Assembly: GCF_900163625.1 (NCBI RefSeq) | Contig: NZ_FUIE01000034.1 | Span: 17,475-81,474 of the forward strand | Reading direction: 5' to 3' | DNA length: 64,000 bases | Source of the DNA: Brevundimonas diminuta 3F5N | GTDB lineage: Bacteria; Pseudomonadota; Alphaproteobacteria; Caulobacterales; Caulobacteraceae | Part shown: positions 17,103 through 26,398 of the stretch, piece by piece | How the letters are laid out: every line of letters starts with the position of its first letter | How positions within the stretch are numbered: position 1 is the first letter of the stretch | The notes under the pieces: generated by a model | Told to the model about the DNA's origin: nothing | Seen by the model: only the letters and a program-made list of their open reading frames with translations | Database searches by the model: none | Translations under genes and position numbers: made by a program

Positions 17103-17480
17103 ATGACTGCTCGTGTCCAGACCTGGGGCGACGCCGCCGCCATCGGCCTGTCCTGCCTCTGCATGGTCCACTGCCTGGCCCTGCCCTTGATCGCGGGACT
17201 GCTGCCGGTGCTGGGGCTATTCGCCGAGGCCCCCTGGGTGCACTGGGCTTTCGCCCTGACCTCAGCGCCTATCGCCGCCTGGACGTTGACCCGTCCAACG
17301 CCGAACGGCCGCCGGGCCTGGGGACTGATCGGTCTGGGCGCCCTCGGCGTCACCCTGCTGTTCCTGGCCGCCGCCGAGTGGCCGTCGCACGAGATGGAGA
17401 CGCAGATCACCATCGCCGGCGGCCTTCTGCTGAGCGTCGCCCACCTGATGAACTGGCGGCGCCGGCCGCACGTCCACTAG
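17103..17480 (+). CDS. MerC-domain membrane protein
   Basis: A 125-residue inner-membrane protein with four predicted helices. SCLCMVHCLALPL near residues 18-30 is the Cys-x-x-x-His-Cys motif of the MerC family, and it ends in a His-containing tail RRRPHVH. MerC proteins were first known from mercury resistance, but chromosomal copies next to zinc receptors are common in alphaproteobacteria and are thought to take part in metal homeostasis. It lies 68 bases after the zinc receptor on the same strand and may share its Zur control. No mer genes are present. Confidence 0.82.
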   Translation: MTARVQTWGDAAAIGLSCLCMVHCLALPLIAGLLPVLGLFAEAPWVHWAFALTSAPIAAWTLTRPTPNGRRAWGLIGLGALGVTLLFLAAAEWPSHEMETQITIAGGLLLSVAHLMNWRRRPHVH

Positions 17481-17601
17481 CCTGTCGGACCCCAGATGAA
17501 TTACGCAAACGCGCCCGCCTAGCGTTCGCAGCCTCCCATGCGGTCATGCTTGGCGACGGCGGCAACCAGTTGGATCGCCGCCCTGGCGACTCTCTGGGCG
17601 A

Positions 17602-18741
17602 TCAGTCTTCGAGGTCCAATGGTAGTCTTTCGCCCTGGGCCGTCGCACGAAACCAGACGCCATCTAGACGCAGCGCGCCTTCGAGGATCGGCTGTCCGGT
17701 AGCTTCGTCTTCGTGAGGATAGACCTGCACAGCGATGACCTTGCCGTCATATAGCGCCGAAACACGCTCAACCACGGTATGGCCGACCAGGATGCGAGAG
17801 ACGTCGAAGCGGTCGAAAGACGCCGTGACAGCAGCATCTGTCGCGGTCGGCGAGCTCTCACGCATCGGAAAGTAGCCGCGGTACCAGAGCGGCCCATTCT
17901 CACCGAGAACAAGCGCTTCCAGAGATCCGTCCAGCGGCTTCACCGCATAGGGGACGTCCAGGAAACGCCGGACGATCGCGTTCACGGCGTCGAGGTCAAG
18001 GCTGGACTCGGTGAGATGGGGTGACACGCCCCCATGCACGATCAAGAGATCGCCGAGCTTCAGCATCGCGGGATGGGACCGCAGCCAGACGCCGAGCACC
18101 GTGTCCGGCCCCAGCAACTGCGCATAGTCGGTCACGCCGAGACGGCTCGCGACTTCAGGATAGCGCGGATTGAGGTAGCGCCGGTCGCCGCGCAGCACGA
18201 GCGCCTCGTGATTGCCGATCAGCACATGAAGACGGCCGCCTGCGGCGCGCGCCTCAGCTTCAAGTTTGTACAGCAGCCACAGGATTTCGATCTGATGCGC
18301 GCCGCGATCCAGCATATCCCCGGCGACTGCAAGATGGCCGTTCCCGAAAGTCCAGCGAAGCTGCGCGTCGATGACGCCCTGCGCCTTGAGGAAGGCGACA
18401 AGGATGGCGTATTCGCCATGGGTGTCCGCCAGAACCAGAAGCGGCGTTCCGGACGCCAGCGGTTCAATCGACGCCGCAACCTCTGGCGGAGGCCGCAAGG
18501 CGACCTCGAAGGCGGGTGCAGAGCCTGCGGCGGATACCGTGACCACGCCCGCCGCAACGTCGATCCGGCGGACGTCGCCGTCCTTCCTCACCGAATCCGC
18601 CCGCCAACCGTCCGGCAGGATCGAAACATAGGGGCCATCAGCCTCGACAGGCTGAACGTCCTGCGCCGCCGTTGACCCGGCCTCGCCCAGCAGCCCGACC
18701 GCGAGCAAGAAGGCCGCCGAACAGGTCGCGCAGAACGTCAT
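17602..18741 (-). CDS. Periplasmic PPP-type metallophosphoesterase (Shewanella-like phosphatase group)
   Basis: A 379-residue calcineurin-like phosphoesterase with a signal peptide (cleavage near STAAQDV). The dimetal motifs are in order: LADTHGEY (about residue 105), GDMLDRGAHQ, LIGNHEAL and LIVHGGVSPH, and later VGHTVV. This GDxxDRG / GNHE / HGG layout is that of PPP Ser/Thr-type phosphatases and their bacterial Shewanella-like relatives. The start codon overlaps the stop of the preceding fecR gene (ATGA), so it is translationally coupled to a sigma/anti-sigma pair. Substrate is unknown; nucleotides or phosphoproteins are possible. Confidence 0.82.
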   Translation of the reverse strand: MTFCATCSAAFLLAVGLLGEAGSTAAQDVQPVEADGPYVSILPDGWRADSVRKDGDVRRIDVAAGVVTVSAAGSAPAFEVALRPPPEVAASIEPLASGTPLLVLADTHGEYAILVAFLKAQGVIDAQLRWTFGNGHLAVAGDMLDRGAHQIEILWLLYKLEAEARAAGGRLHVLIGNHEALVLRGDRRYLNPRYPEVASRLGVTDYAQLLGPDTVLGVWLRSHPAMLKLGDLLIVHGGVSPHLTESSLDLDAVNAIVRRFLDVPYAVKPLDGSLEALVLGENGPLWYRGYFPMRESSPTATDAAVTASFDRFDVSRILVGHTVVERVSALYDGKVIAVQVYPHEDEATGQPILEGALRLDGVWFRATAQGERLPLDLED

Positions 18742-19757
18742 GACGCCTGGCGAAGCCGAATTTCGCCGTCCGGCGTCGTTTCAGCCACAACAGGAAAGAC
18801 ATCGGTCACGGCATGCACGAAGCCGTCGATATCGGACGTTCTGAAATAGCCGCCTAGCTTCAACGACGCTGTCGCTTCATCCATCAGGACGATCTTCTGC
18901 ACATTGTAGCGGTTGAACTCGGCGCTGGCCTCGGCGAGGGACTGGCCATCAAGCGCGATCGCGCCTTGTCGCCAGGCCAGACGCCGGTCCACCTCGCCCA
19001 AGCCAACCGTACGCACGTGCGCCTGTCCATCGTTCAGAACCGCAGTCTGAGCGCGCGTCAGGCTCGCCACCTCGCGGCCCGCAGGGTTCATCGCGGAGAC
19101 CTTGCCTTGATGCACGATGATCGATGCGTCGTCTCCCGGCATGAGCCTCACGGCGAGTTCAGCACCCCGCGCTGCAAGGCGTCCGTCGGGCGTCACAATG
19201 ATGAAAGGCCGGCGATCGGCTGCGACCTCGAACATCGCCTCTCCACGAACCAGTTCGACTTCGCGCTGTCCCCGGCGGTAGCGCACGACGACCTTCGAGT
19301 TGGTGTTGAGCTCCATGCGTGTTCTGTCCGGCAAGACGACGACGCGACGTTCCCCGAGCGCCGTGGCGTAGGCGGGCGATGTTAATGTCGACACCGCCAG
19401 CGTCCCGACCAGACCGACCATCAGGACGAATCCTGCTGCAACGGCCCACGGCCTTCGCCATGGCGCCGCTCGGGTGGCGGAGCGTCTCGGCGCTGAACGT
19501 CTGGGGGCTGAACGTCTGGGAGCCAACAGGTCCGGATCCGGAGGGCCGCTGCCAGCACAAAGAGCCTGAAGTCGATCAAACTCGACCCAAGCTGCGGCTT
19601 CACGCTCATAGGCGGCCTCATGCGCGGGATCGGCGTCTCGCCAGGCCTCAAAGGCGGCATGATCCTCGGGCGCGGCGTCGCTGGCCGTGAGTCTGATCAC
19701 CCACTCGGCGGCCGCCTGCCTTATGTCTTCCCGTCGAGGTGACGACGCGCGCGCCAT
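18738..19757 (-). CDS. FecR-family anti-sigma / sigma regulator
   Basis: A 339-residue FecR-type protein. The N-terminal domain contains FEAWRDADPAHEAAYEREAA (about residues 39-58). A Pro/Arg/Ser linker with three RRSAP-like units lies at about 80-97, one membrane helix at about 103-125, the periplasmic FecR domain at about 135-225 (VVVLPDRTRMELNTNSKVVV) and an STN-like tail (SLAEASAEFNRYN) after residue 270. It is coupled to the sigma gene (37-base overlap) and to the phosphatase gene (4-base overlap). It presumably relays the signal from the STN-type receptor encoded about 5 kb upstream on the same strand. Confidence 0.88.
   Translation of the reverse strand: MARASSPRREDIRQAAAEWVIRLTASDAAPEDHAAFEAWRDADPAHEAAYEREAAAWVEFDRLQALCAGSGPPDPDLLAPRRSAPRRSAPRRSATRAAPWRRPWAVAAGFVLMVGLVGTLAVSTLTSPAYATALGERRVVVLPDRTRMELNTNSKVVVRYRRGQREVELVRGEAMFEVAADRRPFIIVTPDGRLAARGAELAVRLMPGDDASIIVHQGKVSAMNPAGREVASLTRAQTAVLNDGQAHVRTVGLGEVDRRLAWRQGAIALDGQSLAEASAEFNRYNVQKIVLMDEATASLKLGGYFRTSDIDGFVHAVTDVFPVVAETTPDGEIRLRQAS
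19480..19526. repeat. Three-unit 15-base tandem repeat inside fecR
   Basis: Three imperfect 15-base units encode repeated RRSAP-like pentapeptides in the cytoplasmic linker just before the FecR membrane helix. It probably arose by local duplication and lengthens the linker without a frame change. Confidence 0.6.
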
Positions 19758-20308
19758 GATGCTCCCGTCTTGACCGTTTCTGTTCGCGGATGGCGCGCCA
19801 GCTCGTCAGAGCAGATGCGCAGACTTTTCGCGAGATGCTTCTCAACTGTACTGACGGATAATCCCAGACGATCCGCTATCTGCTTGTGCGAGAGTCCGTA
19901 AACTTTCCGCAAGGTGAAAACCTGGCGCTGGCGTTCGGGCAACTGGGCGACGATATCGGCGAGCAGCCGCAACTCGTCGCGCCACAGGACGTCCAGTTCA
20001 GGGCCAGGCTGATCGACGCCGATCGAGAGCGCCTCGACATCGGCCACGCTCTCGATCGCCACGATCCCTTCCCGCCGTCGCTGATCGACAGCGATGTTCT
20101 TGAGCACCCGACTGGCGAAAGCGGACGCATTGGTCAGGGTCGCCCAGTTCTCATACGAGATGAGGCGCGCGAAGGTCTCGTGAACAAGGTCTTCGACATC
20201 GACGGCGCCGCTGCGTGAAAAGCGCCGTGCGTACGCACGCAGGCCAGGCTCCAGCGGGAGAATCTCCCGGCGGAACCACGCCCTTCGCGCATCGTCAGCA
20301 TTGCTCAT
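19721..20308 (-). CDS. ECF RNA polymerase sigma factor
   Basis: A 195-residue sigma-70-family ECF factor. Region 2 is at about residues 20-85 (VDVEDLVHETFARLI, then ASRVLKNIAVDQRRRE), and region 4 at about 125-175 (LPERQRQVFTLRKVYGLSHKQIADRLGLSVSTVEKHL), with a helix-turn-helix. Its 3' end overlaps the fecR gene by 37 bases. It lies 102 bases downstream of the S9 peptidase gene on the same strand, so receptor, peptidase, sigma, FecR and phosphatase may form one transcriptional unit. No Fur-like box was seen near it, so the inducer is probably not iron. Confidence 0.9.
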   Translation of the reverse strand: MSNADDARRAWFRREILPLEPGLRAYARRFSRSGAVDVEDLVHETFARLISYENWATLTNASAFASRVLKNIAVDQRRREGIVAIESVADVEALSIGVDQPGPELDVLWRDELRLLADIVAQLPERQRQVFTLRKVYGLSHKQIADRLGLSVSTVEKHLAKSLRICSDELARHPRTETVKTGASWRARRHLDGKT

Positions 20309-20410
20309 TGCGATTCAAGAATAGCCGCGATTGTGACGGTCGCTATCGCCAAGCAGGTCAACTCATCCTGGACTGCGCAGCGGCGACGGAAACCACCGTC
20401 GTCCCCGATA

Positions 20411-22522
20411 TCAAGGCGTTTCATCCACGACCTCGGCGCGCTCCGGCATGAGATAGCGGTCGATCCAGTTGATCGCGGCGTTAAGCTGGTCCCTCTGATC
20501 AGCCTCACCGATGAGGACATGGTTGGGGTCGTCGTAGATGCGATACTGGGCGTCGACCCCCTGCTCCCGCCAGGCGGCGTACATCCATCCGTAAAGATCA
20601 CCCGGAAGCGCGCCGCCGCGATGGCTGACGAACATGGTGGGCGTCGTTACGCCGCGCGTGAAGTTGATCGGCGACATGCGTCGATAGACATCGGGATTGT
20701 CGATGGGCGTGCCGTAGAGCGTCGTGGCGAGCTGGTTCGTGCGTGCTCCGGCTCCCCAGCCCGCCATGTGATCGGCGAAGCCGCCTTCCTTGGAGATGGC
20801 CGCCTTGAACCGATGGGTATGGGTGATGATCCAGTTGACCTCATAGCCCCCATAGCTGTGGCCGATCACCGCCATCCTGTCGGGATCGGCGACGCCGTCG
20901 CGGATCACCGCATCGACGTTGCACATGATGTCATTGAAGTCCTGAGCGTAGGCCTCGCCCGTCCGCGACACCGCGTCGAAACCATAGAACCCGCTCGCGC
21001 GATAGTCGGCGACCAGGACGGCATAGCCCTTGGCCGCCCACATGTCGTGTTCGAGGCTGCTGGAGGACAGGATAGTGCCGGGCGTGTAGGCGCCGTGGCT
21101 TCCGCCGTCCAGCCCGCCGCGCGGTCCGCCATGAAGGTCGACGATGAGCGGATACCGACGACGCGGATCATGGTTTAGCGGCAGCACCAGGATTGCTTCG
21201 GGACGCACGCCGTCGGTGCTTTCGCAGCGGACGAACCTGCGTTCAGCCCGCGCGTAGGACGCCAACGGCGGATCTGCCTTCCAGATCTGACGCCGGGGCG
21301 AAGCCTTCCAGACCCCGCTGGCCTTGCGCAAATCGGCGACCGAAAGGCTCGCGCCGCCGTAGAGGTCGATATCGAGCCAGGCCAGGCGGCGGCCATCCGG
21401 CGACGGCAGGGCGTTGGCCGGAATTCCAGGGAGTTCGGTCTCACGCCCCTCGATGTCCACAGTGGCGAGACGCCGCGTTAAGGGATGAGCGCCGGAAATG
21501 TCCGCCAGCACCGTCCGTTCGTCGAGCCAGCGGGGACGCTCTCTGGGGTCCGTGGACACGACGTGAATCCGGCCGTCGGCGATCGAGGCGATGGCGAACT
21601 GCTTGCGCAGTTGATAGCCGAGCCCTTCCTTGTCGTAGGTGAAGGCGACATACGGCCCGACCGGAGCCGCCTGCAGGAACGCGGCGCCTTGGCCGCCGAT
21701 ATTCGACGCCAGGACGCTTTCCTGCCCTGTGGCGGGATCGAAGAGATGCAGATCGCTGCGAGGAAAGCCTTTTCCCGGCACCGGCGTCGCCGTGGCGGCG
21801 ACGATTTTGCGGTCCTGATCGGCCCACGTCATCCGCCCGATCCGCGTCTCCGGAAGATCAGCGATGCGGCGCGCGTCGCCACAGTGCTCATCAAGAACCC
21901 AGACGGCGACGTTGTGACCCCAGACTTCAGGCGCCGCGGCCTCAAGCACTCTTACGGCCGCTCCATTGGTCGGCGCGGCCGCCGGCGCGGCGAAACGCGC
22001 CGCTCCATAGCCGACCGCCACAGCGATACGACCGCCGTTCGCGGCAAGGGCCACGGCTTCAATTCCGGTGGTATCCGGCATCAGTTCCGAAACGGAAACC
22101 TCGCAGGTCGCGGTCCCGCCTGACCGCGCGACGATGAGGCGGCCGCCGCCCGAGCCTTCGGGATGATAGGCGATCACATCGGCATGCGCCGCCACGACGG
22201 GATCATAGCCCACGCCGATATCCGTGGTCGCCCCGGTGCGGACATCGACGGTCCGCTGCAGGTAGCTGAGCGGAACATACTCGGCGAATTGGCCGCGTCC
22301 GGCGCCCGCCTGCGCCTGTGTCGTCACCGTGCTGATGAGAACGCGTCGACCGTTATCCAGCCACTGCATTCGCGGGTGAACCGGCGTCTCCTCGGCGTTC
22401 CGCCTTATATGGGACAGCAAGATATCCGGCGTGACCGGCACGCCCTGATCCGCCGCCGACGCCGACGTGAACGACGCCAGCAGGAGGGCGCACGTCATCG
22501 TGTGGAAGGCGGTCTTCACCAT
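20411..22522 (-). CDS. S9-family prolyl oligopeptidase-type peptidase
   Basis: A 703-residue secreted serine peptidase with a signal peptide (cleavage near ASAADQG). The N-terminal half (about residues 40-430) is beta-propeller-like, and the C-terminal third is an alpha/beta hydrolase. The nucleophile elbow is GHSYGGYE (about residue 575), and the late segment IYDDPNHVLIGEADQRDQL contains the likely catalytic histidine. The S9 family cleaves short peptides, often after proline or as acylaminoacyl or dipeptidyl peptidases. Its start overlaps the stop of the TonB-dependent receptor gene by 7 bases, so peptide capture and hydrolysis are coupled. Confidence 0.88.
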   Translation of the reverse strand: MVKTAFHTMTCALLLASFTSASAADQGVPVTPDILLSHIRRNAEETPVHPRMQWLDNGRRVLISTVTTQAQAGAGRGQFAEYVPLSYLQRTVDVRTGATTDIGVGYDPVVAAHADVIAYHPEGSGGGRLIVARSGGTATCEVSVSELMPDTTGIEAVALAANGGRIAVAVGYGAARFAAPAAAPTNGAAVRVLEAAAPEVWGHNVAVWVLDEHCGDARRIADLPETRIGRMTWADQDRKIVAATATPVPGKGFPRSDLHLFDPATGQESVLASNIGGQGAAFLQAAPVGPYVAFTYDKEGLGYQLRKQFAIASIADGRIHVVSTDPRERPRWLDERTVLADISGAHPLTRRLATVDIEGRETELPGIPANALPSPDGRRLAWLDIDLYGGASLSVADLRKASGVWKASPRRQIWKADPPLASYARAERRFVRCESTDGVRPEAILVLPLNHDPRRRYPLIVDLHGGPRGGLDGGSHGAYTPGTILSSSSLEHDMWAAKGYAVLVADYRASGFYGFDAVSRTGEAYAQDFNDIMCNVDAVIRDGVADPDRMAVIGHSYGGYEVNWIITHTHRFKAAISKEGGFADHMAGWGAGARTNQLATTLYGTPIDNPDVYRRMSPINFTRGVTTPTMFVSHRGGALPGDLYGWMYAAWREQGVDAQYRIYDDPNHVLIGEADQRDQLNAAINWIDRYLMPERAEVVDETP

Positions 22523-25125
22523 TGCTTTGTCACCGTCAGCGAGATGAATCGGCCCAGAGGATTGGCGTTGGTAGGATCGAAACCGCTCCCAGACGGCGTC
22601 AGGACGAACGGCGGATCTTCGTTGAAGAGGTTCTGAACACTGAGCGCGATGGATGCGCCGCGCAGATAGGACGCCGCTTCCGGCGGCGCGCCATATCGGA
22701 TGTCCAGATCGACGGTCTTCCAGGCTTCGACAGAAGGGTCTGCGACATTGCCCAGATCACTATATCCGCCGACATAGTTGAGAAACGCGGCGGCCGACCA
22801 ATCGCCGCGAGCCAGGGTCGCGCCTGCGCGAGCCTTGAAATCCACGGGCAGGAACGCCTGATTGAGCGCGTCGGCTTCCGGTGACGTCTCGATCACCTTG
22901 CGGGTTCCCGAGAGGATATATTGGCCCGCCGCCGTCAGACCGACGCGGTTGGAACCGACGTCAAACTCATAGCCGATGTTGAAATCGAGACCGTCCTGGA
23001 AGGTCGCCGCGTTGTTCCGCAGGCGGTTGTCGAGGATCACCTCGACATCGCTTTCATCCTGACCGGCCGGCACCGCGAAAGGGCCTGCGCGCGTCAGCGC
23101 ATACTGAGCTCCGGCCAGACCCATATCCCTGAAGCGGGTGATCAGATCCAGGCTCGGATTATAGGTCAGGATCGGCGCATAGGGGGCTGTATCCCCCGCG
23201 AACAGGGTGGTGAAATTCCCAGGAAAGCCGCGATCGATCCGGTCGGTATAGGAGATGCGATAGTAGTTCAGCCCCAGGGACAGGCCTTCGACGAAGGTCG
23301 GCTTGAACTCCACGCCCCCCGTCCAGGTCGTGGCCTTCTCCGCATCCAGATCAGGATTGCCGCCCTGCAGGAGCATCAGGTTCGTGCGCCCTGTCGGGAC
23401 CCCCGCGTTCGGCAGATTGACGACCACGACGACGGCGTTCTGCGACTGCAGGTCCTCAAAGATGGGCGCCCTAAAAGATGTGCCATAGGTGCCGCGGAAC
23501 AGAACGCCCGGCACGGCTTCCCACAGCAGACCCAGCTTGGGGTTCAGGGTCGAGCCGAAGTCGCTGTAGTGGTCGTATCGGGCGGCAATCGTCGCCTCCA
23601 GCCGTTCGGCGCCGGCGAAACGATTGTTCGGACCAACGAAAGGCACAATGGCCTCGCCGAATACCGAAGCGACGTCACGAGCGCCGCTGACGGTCGGCTG
23701 CGGCCTCGTGCCTGCGGTGAAGCGGTTTCGATATTCCTCGCTTCGATACGTCGCGCCCAGGGCGACCCGTATCTCGCCGCCGGGAAGGGCGTAGAGGGGG
23801 CCGTCGGCCGCCAGATCCACATACCGGGAATCCGACGCGATGCTGAAGCTCGAAGCCGGGCTGACCACGCCGGCCGGAGTCGTCGAAAAGCCCGTGCGTT
23901 CGACATCGCTGTGACCGACAGCGCCGCTCAGCCGCACCTGCCAGGCTTCCGACAGGTCGTATGTCAGGGCGCCCGAAAGATCATACTGTTCTGTCGAGGG
24001 CGCGCCGATCTGATAATCGCTGGCCGTCGCCCGCACGGATCTGACGTCGCGCTTGGCGTAGAGGCCGTTCAGTTCGAGCGAGAGGTCCGGCGTGATCGTC
24101 TGCGAGATCGCGCTATAGAGACTGTGCCGTTCCGTCTCCGGGTAGAGATCATAGGGCTGAAACGGCGCCTTGCGTGAGAAGCGTCTCTCGGAGACGTCGA
24201 GATTGTCCTGCGACAGGAATTCGTAGCTCAGAAGAGCCTGACCGCTCGACCAGTTCCAGCCCCCCGTCTGGACCGCCTGAAACTCTTCCAGACCGCCCGA
24301 GGTCGCGCCGCCGTAACGCAACCGGGTCTCGTAGCCCTCGAAGTCCTTGCGCAGCACGATGTTAACGACGCCGCCGATCGCATCGGACCCGTACAGAGCC
24401 GACGCCCCATCCGTCAGCACCTCGATCCGCTCGACCGCCGACACGGGGATCAGCGAAATATCGACATACTGGAATTGGTTCGAGGCGGTGAGGCGGCGCC
24501 CGTTGAGGAGGGTCAGGGTGGTGCCGGTGCCCAGCCCACGCAGGTTCAGACCCGAGCCAGCTCCCCAGTTCGACCCTACATCGCGATCCACCCCGGAGTT
24601 GGCGTTATTCCCGGCATTGGCGCCCCCGCCGAAATTCTGCGGCAGCTTGTCGAAAAACTGCTGAAGCGTCGCGGCGCCGGACTGAGCGATCATTTGATCA
24701 TTGAACCGGATAACCGGCGAAGCGCCGCTGCCGCCGCCGCGAATGTGCGACCCGACGACGACGATTTCGTCCAACTCAGTGACGCTTTCAGCGACAGCCT
24801 CTGGACTGGCGGAACGCATGTGCGTCGCCCGTCTGAGCGTCACAGTCCGTCCATCGCTGGTGACCACTTCGAGGCCTGCGGCCTGGGCGAGGCGTGCAAG
24901 GACGTCGGCGTCATCTAATCGGCCGACGATTGCCGGCGCGCGGCGTCCATGCACGGCGTCGAACGGGAACAACACCTGTTTGCCGGATTGCCGCGCGAAC
25001 GCCTGCAAGCTCGCGGCCGCGTCGCCTGCGGGTATATTGTAGGCGCGTGTCTGCGCGACTGCGGACGTCGCCGTCGCCAAAACGGCGACCGTGCCAAGCA
25101 GCAGATACCTGAAGTCCATGCCCAT
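22516..25125 (-). CDS. TonB-dependent receptor with STN signalling domain
   Basis: An 869-residue receptor. After the signal peptide (cleavage near SAVAQT), residues about 27-100 form an STN domain (YNIPAGDAAASLQAFARQSG), meaning it can transduce a signal to FecR. The TonB box is LDEIVVVGSHIRGG at about 119-132. Plug motifs NLRGLGTGTTLTLLNGRRL and EVLTDGASALYGSDAIGGVVN follow, and the barrel ends FISLTVTKQW. ATG 25125 is used; ATG 25119 is an alternative. It heads the locus with an S9 peptidase and a FecI/FecR pair, which suggests peptide-inducible uptake. Confidence 0.9.
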   Translation of the reverse strand: MGMDFRYLLLGTVAVLATATSAVAQTRAYNIPAGDAAASLQAFARQSGKQVLFPFDAVHGRRAPAIVGRLDDADVLARLAQAAGLEVVTSDGRTVTLRRATHMRSASPEAVAESVTELDEIVVVGSHIRGGGSGASPVIRFNDQMIAQSGAATLQQFFDKLPQNFGGGANAGNNANSGVDRDVGSNWGAGSGLNLRGLGTGTTLTLLNGRRLTASNQFQYVDISLIPVSAVERIEVLTDGASALYGSDAIGGVVNIVLRKDFEGYETRLRYGGATSGGLEEFQAVQTGGWNWSSGQALLSYEFLSQDNLDVSERRFSRKAPFQPYDLYPETERHSLYSAISQTITPDLSLELNGLYAKRDVRSVRATASDYQIGAPSTEQYDLSGALTYDLSEAWQVRLSGAVGHSDVERTGFSTTPAGVVSPASSFSIASDSRYVDLAADGPLYALPGGEIRVALGATYRSEEYRNRFTAGTRPQPTVSGARDVASVFGEAIVPFVGPNNRFAGAERLEATIAARYDHYSDFGSTLNPKLGLLWEAVPGVLFRGTYGTSFRAPIFEDLQSQNAVVVVVNLPNAGVPTGRTNLMLLQGGNPDLDAEKATTWTGGVEFKPTFVEGLSLGLNYYRISYTDRIDRGFPGNFTTLFAGDTAPYAPILTYNPSLDLITRFRDMGLAGAQYALTRAGPFAVPAGQDESDVEVILDNRLRNNAATFQDGLDFNIGYEFDVGSNRVGLTAAGQYILSGTRKVIETSPEADALNQAFLPVDFKARAGATLARGDWSAAAFLNYVGGYSDLGNVADPSVEAWKTVDLDIRYGAPPEAASYLRGASIALSVQNLFNEDPPFVLTPSGSGFDPTNANPLGRFISLTVTKQW

Positions 25126-25355
25126 CAGCTCCCCCGGCCACGCGCGCCACTCGAGCGGGCCTTAGCCGTAATGACGAGCGAGGCGGCGCTATCCGCTATG
25201 CACGGCTTCAAAAAACTGAATGACCGCGTGAGCTTTATCCCGATGGAAGTCTGCGCGATGCGCTTCCACTGTCGGCATTGCGCCGCTTGCGGACATTGAG
25301 GCGAGCCTTGGATTGAGACTTTCCGCGACTAGCGGCGCATAGGAACGCCATCAAC

Positions 25356-26291
25356 TCAAGCTGAGTTGGCTGGAGCGTGCACGGGGGCGGCCGCCCCTCG
25401 CAAGCGCTCCGTCAGGAAGTCGACAAATACGCGTACTCGCGCGGGGGTGTTGGCGCCGCCGACGAATACCGCATGGATCGGTTCGCGGTCGCCTGGGTTG
25501 AACGCCTCCAGAATTGGGATGAGATCACCTCGGGAGATGGCGTGGGCGACGCTGAAATGCCCGACCCGCGTAATCCCTGCGCCCGCCAGCGCCAGTTGAG
25601 CCAAGGTCTCGCCGTTGTTGGCCTCGACCGGCCCCCGCACCGTCAGCGCATAATCTCTGCCGTCTCTGCGGAACGGCCAGACCGGCTCCTGCCTCCGGAA
25701 GTTGAAGTTGAGGCAGTCGTGATCGTGAAGGTCCTCCGGCACGCGGGGCATGCCCCGTCGCGCGAGGTAATCCGGAGACGCAACGATGGTCCTCCCCGTT
25801 TCGCCAAGCCGGCGAGTGGTCAGAGGACTGTCGGGCAAGGGGCCGAAACGGATCGCGACGTCGGCCTGACCCGCCGCCACATCCACCACGACATCGGTCA
25901 GGTTGATATCGACCAGAATGTGCGGGTAGAGCGCTACGAACTCCCCGATCAGGGGCACCACCACCTGACGCCCATGCGCCAGCGAGGCGCTGACGCGCAG
26001 GCGTCCGCGCGGAGCGCCCTGGTCCGCGATGCCTTGCTCCGCCTCATTAAGGTCAGCGATGATCCGCCGCGCCGCGCCCAGGTAGGCCTGACCTTCGGCC
26101 GTCAATGTCAGCACGCGCGTGGTGCGCAACATCAGGCGTACGCCCAGCCGCGCTTCGATCCGGTCGATCGTTCTGCTGACCGCAGAGGGCGTCAGACCCA
26201 ACATGCGACCCGCCGCCGAGAAGCTGCCGCGAGCGGCCACCGCGGCGAACACCTCCATCTCACGGGCGCGATCCACACCGCCGATCTGCAT
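25356..26291 (-). CDS. LysR-family transcriptional regulator
   Basis: A 311-residue LysR regulator. The winged helix-turn-helix is at about residues 8-65 (VFAAVAARGSFSAAGRMLGLTPSAVSRTIDRIEARLG), followed by the periplasmic-binding-like sensor domain. ATG 26291 is preferred over the TTG four codons upstream. It is divergent from the MFS efflux gene (start 26399) with about 107 bases between them, the usual arrangement for a LysR regulator controlling its neighbour. The ligand is unknown. Confidence 0.92.
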   Translation of the reverse strand: MQIGGVDRAREMEVFAAVAARGSFSAAGRMLGLTPSAVSRTIDRIEARLGVRLMLRTTRVLTLTAEGQAYLGAARRIIADLNEAEQGIADQGAPRGRLRVSASLAHGRQVVVPLIGEFVALYPHILVDINLTDVVVDVAAGQADVAIRFGPLPDSPLTTRRLGETGRTIVASPDYLARRGMPRVPEDLHDHDCLNFNFRRQEPVWPFRRDGRDYALTVRGPVEANNGETLAQLALAGAGITRVGHFSVAHAISRGDLIPILEAFNPGDREPIHAVFVGGANTPARVRVFVDFLTERLRGAAAPVHAPANSA

Positions 26292-26398
26292 CTTTGCGTT
26301 CAACTCAAAAATCCTTGGCCTGAGCCAGCCCTAACGCTTGGCGGGTGAAACGTCCATTTGTCCGCGCGTTCACCCCTAGCTCGCGAGTCTTCCTTTCG

